Shown here: one piece after another, positions 1 to 6,816 of the stretch
Numbering within the stretch: the stretch's first letter is position 1
Layout: every line of letters begins with the position of its first letter
Source: an uncultured Flavobacteriaceae bacterium
Lineage (GTDB): Bacteria > Bacteroidota > Bacteroidia > Flavobacteriales > Flavobacteriaceae
DNA length: 9,137 nucleotides
Reading direction: 5' to 3'
Assembly: GCA_913052425.1 (NCBI GenBank)
Contig: CAJXEG010000049.1
Coordinates: forward strand, 1-9,137
Translations under genes and position numbers: made by a program
The notes under the pieces: model-generated
What the model saw: only the letters and a program-made list of their open reading frames with translations
Database searches by the model: none
What the model was told of the DNA's origin: nothing

Positions 1-169
1 ATGTCATCAACATTCCCTCCCCCGTAGTTCCACAAATAAAGACTCCCGAGAGCCCGTCTTTTTTTAACTTTTTCGCATATTCACTTATGATGGGAGGATT
101 GATTTCCCCATTTTTATCCATGGGGGTGAAGGGTGCAGCTATGATTCCCTCAAGGGGTTTAACTTTCAT
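1..169 (-). CDS. DapA/NanA-family lyase, probable N-acetylneuraminate lyase (N-terminal fragment, cut by window edge)
   Basis: The reverse strand from the ATG at 169-167 stays open to the window edge and gives 56 residues starting MKVKPLEGIIAAPFTP. This is the first strand and helix of the TIM barrel of the dihydrodipicolinate synthase / N-acetylneuraminate lyase family, class I aldolases that form a Schiff base with a lysine. The diagnostic motif GTTGEG is at residues 47-52. Its Thr48-Thr49 pair corresponds to the Ser/Thr pair that binds the substrate carboxylate in NanA. A glycine after GTTGE resembles sialic acid lyases more than typical DapA (usually GTTGES or GTTGEA), which is why I favour a lyase of sialic acid or another 2-keto acid. 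The Schiff-base lysine and the specificity residues lie outside the window, so 2-keto-3-deoxygluconate aldolase or a related activity remains possible. The gene is divergent from the sugar kinase at 385. Family assignment is firm, substrate is not. Confidence 0.85.
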   Translation of the reverse strand, partial: MKVKPLEGIIAAPFTPMDKNGEINPPIISEYAKKLKKDGLSGVFICGTTGEGMLMT

Positions 170-384
170 ACTAATTAATTTAACATCTAAATATAAATAT
201 AATAAGAGCAAATTGACTGGGCTCTATGGAATAAGGTAAAATAAAAAGGGTTGGAAATTAATTTAAGCCCGTATGAATAGAATTTAATACTCGGCAGTAT
301 TTTGTTTTGAAGAGCTAATAAATTTAATATCCTTATTGTTTTGTAGATTTATAAGGTTTGAAGATATAATCATACGAATTGGCA
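170..384. other. AT-rich divergent intergenic region between lyase and sugar kinase
   Basis: These 215 bases separate two divergently transcribed genes and should hold both promoters. I find no convincing Bacteroidota promoter (TTG, 17-23 bases, TAnnTTTG) on either strand. There are only near-matches without a partner, such as TTGTTTTG at 302-309 and 336-343 and AAGGTTTG at 353-360 on the plus strand. Short repeats are visible: AATTAATTTAA at 173-183 and 256-266 (the second overlaps the palindrome AAATTAATTT at 255-264), and AATTTAATA at 281-289 and 321-329, exactly 40 bases apart. In DNA this AT-rich these may be chance. No terminator-like hairpin or RNA gene is evident. Confidence 0.5.
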
Positions 385-1275
385 ATGTCTAAAAATAAAA
401 AACATGCATTAGGGGGAGTGGGTGAGGTACTCTGGGATATTTTTCCTGATACAAAAAAACTTGGAGGGGCGCCAGCCAATTTTGCGGCACATGCCCAGCA
501 GTTGGGCACCAATAGCTTCCTGTTGAGTGCTGTGGGAAAAGATCCTTTGGGACAAAAAGCCATTGCCCATTTACAGCATTTGCAAGTGGATACCTCCGGG
601 ATTCAGGTCAACGAAGATTTTGCTACGGGTAGTGTCACTGTAAGTCTTGATCCACTGGGAAATCCTAGCTATGATATTCAAGAAAATGTGGCTTGGGACA
701 ATATCGAATTCGATACCAATCAAAAAAAAATTTCGCAAGGTTTAGATGCCCTTTGTTTTGGAACTTTGGCCCAAAGAAATTCCCCGGCTCAAAACAGTAT
801 TTTGAAAATCCTCAAGTCGACCTCTCCTGACTGTTTGAGGGTTTTTGACGTCAATTTTAGACAAGACTTTTACACGCCAAAAATGGTCGAACAAAGTCTC
901 GATTTGGCCAATGCAGTCAAAATGAATGAGGATGAATTCTCAGCCATTGCAACCATGCTTTATTTGCCCAAAAATCACGAAAAAGGACTGCAACTCCTAA
1001 TCCGCAAATTTAATCTCAAATTTGGAATCATTACCTTGGGAGAAAATGGAGCAGTGATGGCCAACCAAGATCATTTTTGTTTTTCTTCACCCAAGAATCT
1101 AATTAATATCAAAAGTACTGTGGGAGCAGGAGATGCTTTTACCGCAGCTGCTGTGAAGGGTTGGCTTGACCAAAAACCATTGAAACAAATCATTAAAGAA
1201 GCTTCTGATTTGGCCACTTATGTTTGCTGTCATTTGGAGGCGGTACCTAAAAAATATAGAACTGAAATATCATAA
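385..1275 (+). CDS. PfkB-family carbohydrate kinase, probable fructokinase
   Basis: This 296-residue cytoplasmic ribokinase-fold kinase probably phosphorylates fructose with ATP to fructose-6-phosphate. The N-terminal strand reads GEVLWD (residues 13-18), with Asp18 in the sugar-binding position. It is followed by the PfkB signature LGGAPANFA (26-34), a form typical of fructokinases. DVNFR (about 155-159) and KMNEDE (about 179-184) are the usual mid-domain motifs. The C-terminal signature STVGAGDAF (244-252) carries the anion hole and the catalytic base Asp250; many family members have Asp where Ser244 stands. I chose the ATG at 385 over the in-frame TTG at 379 because it places the fold start at the normal distance. 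No clear ribosome binding site is visible. The sulfatase follows after 2 bases, so the two are very likely one transcript, and a GH32 beta-fructosidase nearby supports fructose as substrate. Another PfkB sugar, such as 2-keto-3-deoxygluconate, cannot be excluded. Confidence 0.85.
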   Translation: MSKNKKHALGGVGEVLWDIFPDTKKLGGAPANFAAHAQQLGTNSFLLSAVGKDPLGQKAIAHLQHLQVDTSGIQVNEDFATGSVTVSLDPLGNPSYDIQENVAWDNIEFDTNQKKISQGLDALCFGTLAQRNSPAQNSILKILKSTSPDCLRVFDVNFRQDFYTPKMVEQSLDLANAVKMNEDEFSAIATMLYLPKNHEKGLQLLIRKFNLKFGIITLGENGAVMANQDHFCFSSPKNLINIKSTVGAGDAFTAAAVKGWLDQKPLKQIIKEASDLATYVCCHLEAVPKKYRTEIS

Positions 1276-1277
1276 AA

Positions 1278-3023
1278 ATGAAATACATATTCCCTTTTTT
1301 AGTAGCACTATTTTTGTTGAGTTGTCAAAAGAAAGAGGTCCCAACTCCACCCAATGTAATCCTCATCATCACAGATGATCAAGGCTATGGAGATTTGGGC
1401 ATCCACAACAATCCCAACATCAACACCCCGGCCATTGATGCTTTTGCACGACAAAGCATTCGGTTGAACAACTTTCATGTTTCTCCGGTTTGTGCTCCGA
1501 CACGTTCCAGCTTGATGACGGGAAGGTACTCCCTCAGAACAGGGGTAAGAGACACCTACAATGGAGGCGCCATGATGGCTCCCTCAGAATTTACCCTTGC
1601 AGAAATGCTCAAAAAAGTCAACTATACCACCGGTATTTTTGGAAAATGGCATCTGGGAGATAATTACCCTTCAAGGCCCAGTGATCAGGGATTTGATGAG
1701 TCACTCATCCACCTCGCAGGGGGCATTGGACAAGTTGGAGATTTTACTAATTATTTCAAAATGGAAACCAGCTATTTTGATCCAGTGCTGTGGCACAACA
1801 ACCAACAAGAAGCATATGAGGGATATTGTTCAGATATCTTTACAGACAATGCCATTGGTTTTATCGAAAAAAACCAAAACCAACCTTTTTTCTGCTATTT
1901 GTCCTTTAACGCACCACATACCCCACTTCAGGTACCAGACAAATATTACCAAATGTATAAGGACATTGACCCCTCGGAGGGTATTGATCCCAAATTATTG
2001 CCCACAGCCGATTTGACCGAAAAGAGTGATGAGGCCGCGCGAAAGGTGTATGCCATGGTTACTAATATTGATGACAACCTCAATCGATTGTTTCAAAAAG
2101 TTGAAGCATTGGGAATTGAAGACAACACCATCATCATTTTTATGACCGACAATGGCCCCCAACAAGCCCGATATGTGGCCGGTATGCGGGGGAGAAAGTC
2201 CAGTGTTCACAGCGGAGGCATAAGGGTTCCTTTTTTTATACGATACCCCTCAAAATTTGCTGGAAACAGTGAAATGGATCAAATGGCAGCCCATATTGAT
2301 CTACTGCCTACACTCTCCCAATTGTGTGGCGCCCCAATGCCCCAAGACAGAAAGATCGATGGCAGAAGTTTTATTCCTGCCCTAGAGGGAAAAGCACTGC
2401 CCGAACGCAGTTTTTTCTCCTATTGGACCAGAAAGCTTCCCGAAAAATACAACAACATAGCCCTACAGCGAGGCCAATACAAACTAGTCGGTAAAAAGGA
2501 TTTTGATGCTGAGGTAGAAGATTTTGAATTGTATAACCTTCAGGAAGACCCATTTGAAAAAAAGAACTTGGTAGCCCAAAACAAAGAAAAAGCAACCTCC
2601 CTTAGAACAGAAATGGATGCATTGATTTCCGAATTAAGTAGTGCTCCAAACCTCGTCAACCCGCCCAGGATTGCCGTGGGTACCCCACACGAAAATCCGG
2701 TTTATCTCAATCGCAACGATGCCGGTGGACAAAGAGGTGTCTGGAACCAAGAGCAGGTTTTTTCCTACTGGAAAGTTGATCTTCAAAAAGGCGTTTACAA
2801 CCTTAAATTCAAATTTATAAAGCCATTGAAAGGGGGAGGCGAAATGTTTTTAGAGTTGGGTCAGCGCATTTTAAAAAAACACAACCCTTTGGCAGAGGCC
2901 GATCTATTGGAATGGAAGGGGGTTTCCCTTCCTCAAGGCCCATTGGATTTTACTCCCTTTTACAGTAAGGAGCTGCGGAGTAACTACTTCCCACTATGGG
3001 TCGAAATTGAAAGAGTGGACTAA
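1278..3023 (+). CDS. Lipoprotein sulfatase (formylglycine-dependent, S1 type) with C-terminal beta-rich extension
   Basis: This 581-residue protein hydrolyses sulfate esters, most likely on a carbohydrate. A signal peptide ends in the lipobox LLSC, so Cys16 is probably lipidated and the enzyme acts in the periplasm or at the cell surface. CQKKE after the cysteine has only one acidic residue, so surface export is uncertain. The alkaline-phosphatase-fold core has the metal ligands Asp33-Asp34 (TDDQG), the formylglycine motif CAPTR (72-76, CxPxR type, Cys72 modified), GKWHLG (122-127, Lys123 and His125), His214 (APHTP), Asp291-Asn292 (TDNGP) and Lys307. All expected catalytic residues are present. 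The core closes with the usual ELYNLQEDP region near 417-425. About 115 residues follow (465-581), predicted beta-rich and possibly substrate-binding. A maturase for Cys72 must be encoded elsewhere. It starts 2 bases after the kinase stop, suggesting translational coupling, and its stop overlaps that of GH32. The sugar specificity and S1 subfamily cannot be read from the sequence. Confidence 0.95.
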   Translation: MKYIFPFLVALFLLSCQKKEVPTPPNVILIITDDQGYGDLGIHNNPNINTPAIDAFARQSIRLNNFHVSPVCAPTRSSLMTGRYSLRTGVRDTYNGGAMMAPSEFTLAEMLKKVNYTTGIFGKWHLGDNYPSRPSDQGFDESLIHLAGGIGQVGDFTNYFKMETSYFDPVLWHNNQQEAYEGYCSDIFTDNAIGFIEKNQNQPFFCYLSFNAPHTPLQVPDKYYQMYKDIDPSEGIDPKLLPTADLTEKSDEAARKVYAMVTNIDDNLNRLFQKVEALGIEDNTIIIFMTDNGPQQARYVAGMRGRKSSVHSGGIRVPFFIRYPSKFAGNSEMDQMAAHIDLLPTLSQLCGAPMPQDRKIDGRSFIPALEGKALPERSFFSYWTRKLPEKYNNIALQRGQYKLVGKKDFDAEVEDFELYNLQEDPFEKKNLVAQNKEKATSLRTEMDALISELSSAPNLVNPPRIAVGTPHENPVYLNRNDAGGQRGVWNQEQVFSYWKVDLQKGVYNLKFKFIKPLKGGGEMFLELGQRILKKHNPLAEADLLEWKGVSLPQGPLDFTPFYSKELRSNYFPLWVEIERVD

Positions 3024-4504
3024 TCAACCCAAGCCCTAGACCAAATGGAACCGAGCTTATTGACCTCAAACACATCAAAGAGGAGTGATTCATCCGACAG
3101 TATCGATAGCTGAGTGTTCTCTGGAGCAGAAACAGCATAGGTGGAAAGCACAGAAAGACCGTCGTCTGCAAAAATTTCAATAGTGGTGCGATCCAATAGT
3201 ATCCTCACATTGACTTTGTTGAGATTCAAGGTGGGCAGCATCACATCGTTAAAATAAAAATCACCCTTTTCATAAGTGAGCATTTGCCCGCGAATGTTCA
3301 TTTGAAATGAGGAGGTTTTGCTGCGGTCAAATGACGCATAGAGGTCAATCTCTTCAAATTTTTCACCTTTCAGCTTTTCATTCAAGACCCCCGATTCTAT
3401 TTCTTCGAACAGATAACCATTTTGATACAGGCTTTTGATTTCCTCCACTGGCCAGCGAAACAGACGAATTCCTTCGGCAGTCGTTTTCAACTCCATAGTA
3501 GCGGGGAATGACATGTGCTGATTGAAAGGCATGTTCTGATCTACATACATATTGTTGTCACGGGTTCTCAACCAACCCATAATGACCGTTCTTCCATCGG
3601 GACTGTTGTTGAATGTTTGGGCAGCATAGTAGGCATCGCCCAGATCACCAAGATGATTTTTTTGATCGGTGACCAAGGTTTGTCCGTCAAAGGTTCCGAT
3701 CTCATAATCAAAGCTGGCATCGTAGATCAACCACTTTTTATTATTCTGATCTCCATTAACCCTAAGTTCAACTAAGTCCATGCATTCATAAACCCATTTC
3801 CTGTCAAAGTCGCTGAGTTTTTTCCAGTTTTTCAAATCTGTAGAGCCGAAAAAACGAACTTTTCCCAAATCATCGGGCTGTTTTTGATTGGCACGTTTGA
3901 TCCACAAAATCAACACCCATTTCTTTGAGGGTGTATGCCAAAAAATCTTTGGATCTCGCTCTCCTCTGTCAAAGCCTTGGTTGGGAACCAACGGACGGCC
4001 TCTACCGATCAGTTGAAATGTTCTCCCCCGATCTGTACTGAAGGCCCCGGCCTGATAAAACAAATCTTTATTGTCATTTTGAGCATGGGTGAAATAGGCC
4101 ACGATCGCTTTTTCTTCTTCTGTGTTTTTACCTAAGCTATTGGGGTAATCTACCGCAGCGGTTCCTGAAAAAATAGTACCGTTGCCATAGGGCAATATGG
4201 CGTGTTGCAATTGCTCCCAATGAACCATATCTTTACTTACTGCATGGCCCCAAGTCATATTCCCCCAATGAATGGCTTTTGGGTTGTGCTGAAAAAACAA
4301 ATGATATTCCCCTTTGTAATATACCATACCGTTGGGGTCATTGATCCAGTTTTTCTTGGATGAAAAGTGAAATTGTGGACGTAATGACTCATCATATTTA
4401 ATGTCAGAATAGGAATCAAAAGTTTGAAAACTGTCGATCATCACCCCCGGACGATGCTGGGCTTGGGTAAAAACAAAAATAAATATTAAAAGGAATCTTT
4501 TCAT
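3020..4504 (-). CDS. Secreted glycoside hydrolase family 32 beta-fructosidase (invertase/levanase/inulinase-like)
   Basis: This 494-residue enzyme cleaves beta-D-fructofuranosyl bonds in sucrose, levan, inulin or related fructans by a retaining mechanism. An N-terminal signal peptide (MKRFLLIFIFVF, then TQAQ) sends it out of the cytoplasm; there is no lipobox cysteine. The five-bladed propeller holds all three GH32 catalytic motifs: WINDPNG (53-59, nucleophile Asp56), ERDPK (182-186, transition-state stabiliser Asp184) and YECMDL (239-244, acid/base Glu240). The propeller runs to about residue 350 and is followed by the C-terminal beta-sandwich with the family motif DRTTIEIFADDG (438-449). 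Length is normal. I chose the ATG at 4504 because it begins a clean signal peptide; an in-frame TTG at 4540 would add 12 polar residues in front of it. AAGGAAG lies about 18 bases upstream of the ATG, too far for a normal ribosome site. It lies 51 bases downstream of OtsAB on the same strand. Whether it acts on sucrose or polymeric fructan is not visible. Confidence 0.94.
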   Translation of the reverse strand: MKRFLLIFIFVFTQAQHRPGVMIDSFQTFDSYSDIKYDESLRPQFHFSSKKNWINDPNGMVYYKGEYHLFFQHNPKAIHWGNMTWGHAVSKDMVHWEQLQHAILPYGNGTIFSGTAAVDYPNSLGKNTEEEKAIVAYFTHAQNDNKDLFYQAGAFSTDRGRTFQLIGRGRPLVPNQGFDRGERDPKIFWHTPSKKWVLILWIKRANQKQPDDLGKVRFFGSTDLKNWKKLSDFDRKWVYECMDLVELRVNGDQNNKKWLIYDASFDYEIGTFDGQTLVTDQKNHLGDLGDAYYAAQTFNNSPDGRTVIMGWLRTRDNNMYVDQNMPFNQHMSFPATMELKTTAEGIRLFRWPVEEIKSLYQNGYLFEEIESGVLNEKLKGEKFEEIDLYASFDRSKTSSFQMNIRGQMLTYEKGDFYFNDVMLPTLNLNKVNVRILLDRTTIEIFADDGLSVLSTYAVSAPENTQLSILSDESLLFDVFEVNKLGSIWSRAWVD

Positions 4505-4555
4505 GATTATTAAATTATGAATCTTCCTTTGACAAAACAAATAAAAATGTAATAG

Positions 4556-6760
4556 CTAAGAAGTCAGTGCATTCAAAAGCGATATAACATCATGGGGCTT
4601 ATCAATACAATAATTGGCCTGGGTATTTTTTTTGCCTACTTTTACATTGACCGCATGAGACGGTAGATCATTGAACATAAACTCATCAGTAATATCATCC
4701 CCAAAACAGAGAATAAAATCGGATGCTTTATCCCCCAGTATTTCAGACACGGCAGTCCCTTTATTGTAGCGTCCACTGACCACTTCAATAATTTTGTCTC
4801 CGTCCATAAGGTGTAATTCATCAGAAATCAAACTGCTCAAAACCGTTTTAAGTTCTACCGCACGTTCGGCTGCCAATTCGGGATCGGTTTTACGATAGTG
4901 CCAAACCAAACTATTTTTTTTCTGCTCTATAAAAGTTCCCGGTGTTCGGTCTGTGAAGGTCTCTATGACAGGAATAAGATCTTCTTTCCAATTTTTAAGT
5001 TGAGTTTCTTTTCCTACCCATTTTTGATTTTTGTGTTTGATAAAATAGCCGTGCTCTGCAACCAAAGTGATGGGAAGTTTACCAAACCATTGGTCTAAGA
5101 AGTCTTGGTCCCTTCCACTCACTATTGCCAATTCAGTCGATGGAAATTCCAGAAGTTTTTCCAATGTTTTGAGTAAAAAGTTATCGGGTATGGCCAATTC
5201 AGGTTTTTCATTATAGCCTACGAGTGTTCCGTCGTAATCTAAAAAGATCATCCTTTTGCGAGCCGACTTGAATTTTTCAACCAATGATGTCTTAATTTTT
5301 TCATTGATTTTGATGACTGAAGATTCTTCTAGGCTGTTATGTTTGGTTTTGAGCGCTTTCATGAACTCGTTGGCCCAGTGCTCTACCGAATATCGTTGAA
5401 GTCTTTTTTGCATCCTTAGGTTTCTTTTTTGCTGTTCCTCAACAGGCATTTTAATGGCATTCAATAAAGCATCGGCCATTTGATTGAGGTCAAAAGGGTT
5501 GACCAGTACTGATTCATAAAGTTCTTTGGAGGCTCCTGCCATTTCACTGAGGATCAAAACACCATCTCCCTTGACTCGGGTAGCTACAAATTCTTTGGCA
5601 ACCAAATTCATGCCGTCCCGTACCGGGGTGATCATGGCGATGTCGGAGGTCATGTACAAGTCGATTAAGTCATCGAAAGCCATTGCTCGGTAATAATACC
5701 AAATGGGTGTCCAATTGATCGTGGCAAACTTTCCATTGACCCGCCCTACGATTTCATCGGTTTCTTTTTTGAGTCGCTGATAGTCGGAGACATTTGATCT
5801 GGAGGGGACTGTGAGCATGACCAAGCGAACCTTTTCGAGATATTCGGGGTATTTGGTCAAAAAGAGCTCAAAAGCCTTGATGCGGTTGACCACACCTTTG
5901 GTGTAGTCCAACCGATCTATGGAAAGGATGAGCTTGCCCTGATCGGCTCCCTTTTTGTGCAATTCCAATTGTTTTTTGAGATCAGACTTTTCGTCTGCCG
6001 CCATATCCAAGTGCGATTGGGCTGCATTATTGAATTTATTGTAATCGATACCCATGGGAAAGGTATTGACCACTACTTCCCGGGTTTCCAAGTTGACGCG
6101 GTTAAAGGATACTTCTTTTCTCAATATGCGCTTGACCGAACTCAAAAAATGACGCTCATAGTCATAGGTGTGAAACCCAATCAGGTCGGCTCCCAAAATT
6201 CCCTCCAACAATGGTTCCCGCCAAGGGAAAATTCTAAAAATCTCAAAAGAAGGGAAAGGGATGTGTAGGAAAAAACCTATAGTGACGTCAGGCCGAACGT
6301 CTTTGATCATTTTAGGACAAAGTAATAATTGATAATCGTGAATCCAGACCGTATCACCTTCTTCAATGTTCGATAATACGCTGTTGGCAAACTTTTGATT
6401 GACCTTCTGATAGGACTTCCACTGCTTTTCGTCGAAAACGGAAAACTCGATAAAGTAATGAAAAAGCGGCCAAAGTGACTTGTTGGACAGCCCATAGTAA
6501 AAATCTTCAATTTCCTTATGATTTAGGGATACTGGAAAATAGCCCTCCCTTTTTAATGATTTTTTTAATGGAGCCCATGTCTTTTTATCAATATCATCGT
6601 TATCGATACCCGGCCACCCTATCCAGAGGGATTCTTGACCCTTGTGAACAGAGTTCATACCCGTCGCTAAGCCCCCGCTGGTGGCGATAAATTCAAAAGA
6701 ATTATCTAATTTCGTTAACTGTATCGGAAGTCTATTTGATACTATAATGTTTTTTGCCAT
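4556..6760 (-). CDS. Bifunctional trehalose-6-phosphate synthase/trehalose-6-phosphate phosphatase (OtsA-OtsB fusion)
   Basis: This 734-residue cytoplasmic protein makes trehalose in two steps. The N-terminal GT20 domain (about 1-470) joins the glucose of UDP-glucose to glucose-6-phosphate. The C-terminal HAD phosphatase (about 500-734) removes the phosphate. Synthase motifs: SNRLP (8-12, Arg10), SGGLATG (28-34), HDYQ (141-144), LHIPFPS (165-171, His166), RLDYTKG (283-289, Arg283 and Lys288 for the nucleotide-sugar phosphates) and RDGMNLVAKE (381-390, with Glu390). Phosphatase motifs: DYDGT (508-512, nucleophile Asp508 and acid/base Asp510), VSGRD (547-551), Lys667 in NKGTA, and GDDITDE (687-693). 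Both halves look complete, so it should do the whole pathway. A charged linker at about 470-502 joins them. The ATG at 6760 fits the canonical N-terminus. It is divergent from GH15 with a 35-bp gap, and GH32 lies 51 bp downstream. Trehalose usually serves as an osmolyte or stress protectant. Fusions of this type are known in Bacteroidota. Confidence 0.97.
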   Translation of the reverse strand: MAKNIIVSNRLPIQLTKLDNSFEFIATSGGLATGMNSVHKGQESLWIGWPGIDNDDIDKKTWAPLKKSLKREGYFPVSLNHKEIEDFYYGLSNKSLWPLFHYFIEFSVFDEKQWKSYQKVNQKFANSVLSNIEEGDTVWIHDYQLLLCPKMIKDVRPDVTIGFFLHIPFPSFEIFRIFPWREPLLEGILGADLIGFHTYDYERHFLSSVKRILRKEVSFNRVNLETREVVVNTFPMGIDYNKFNNAAQSHLDMAADEKSDLKKQLELHKKGADQGKLILSIDRLDYTKGVVNRIKAFELFLTKYPEYLEKVRLVMLTVPSRSNVSDYQRLKKETDEIVGRVNGKFATINWTPIWYYYRAMAFDDLIDLYMTSDIAMITPVRDGMNLVAKEFVATRVKGDGVLILSEMAGASKELYESVLVNPFDLNQMADALLNAIKMPVEEQQKRNLRMQKRLQRYSVEHWANEFMKALKTKHNSLEESSVIKINEKIKTSLVEKFKSARKRMIFLDYDGTLVGYNEKPELAIPDNFLLKTLEKLLEFPSTELAIVSGRDQDFLDQWFGKLPITLVAEHGYFIKHKNQKWVGKETQLKNWKEDLIPVIETFTDRTPGTFIEQKKNSLVWHYRKTDPELAAERAVELKTVLSSLISDELHLMDGDKIIEVVSGRYNKGTAVSEILGDKASDFILCFGDDITDEFMFNDLPSHAVNVKVGKKNTQANYCIDKPHDVISLLNALTS

Positions 6761-6788
6761 AAACCTGTTGAATCAATAAAAATACCCT

Positions 6789-6816
6789 CGAAATTATGCA
6801 TAAAAGGCCATCTCAA
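6789..6816 (-). promoter_or_regulatory. Candidate Bacteroidota-type promoter for the OtsAB gene
   Basis: Reading the minus strand, TTG (6816-6814) is followed after 17 bases by TAATTTCG (6796-6789), one mismatch from the Bacteroidota -7 element TAnnTTTG. The element ends 28 bases before the OtsAB ATG, leaving room for a short leader. It overlaps the start codon of the divergent GH15 gene. A near-match with one mismatch is common by chance in AT-rich DNA, so this is only a candidate. Confidence 0.25.

Noticed and set aside
205..271. GGGCTC and AAGCCC as a possible stem in the left intergenic region
   Set aside because: The arms are about six bases with a loop of some 45 bases, too weak for a terminator or riboswitch.
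379..384. Upstream TTG start (379) for the sugar kinase
   Set aside because: It adds only two residues, and the ATG at 385 is a stronger start codon.
333..563. Minus-strand open frame of 76 codons across the kinase start
   Set aside because: It lies opposite the start of a clear PfkB kinase, has no recognisable domain and no credible start context.
1597..2016. Plus-strand open frame of 139 codons inside the sulfatase
   Set aside because: Out-of-frame shadow of the sulfatase coding sequence. The sulfatase frame holds all catalytic motifs without a break.
4505..4540. Upstream TTG start (4540) for GH32
   Set aside because: It would place 12 polar residues before the signal peptide; the ATG at 4504 gives a normal signal peptide.
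5957..6268. Plus-strand open frame of 103 codons inside OtsAB
   Set aside because: Antisense to an intact conserved gene and without any family motif.
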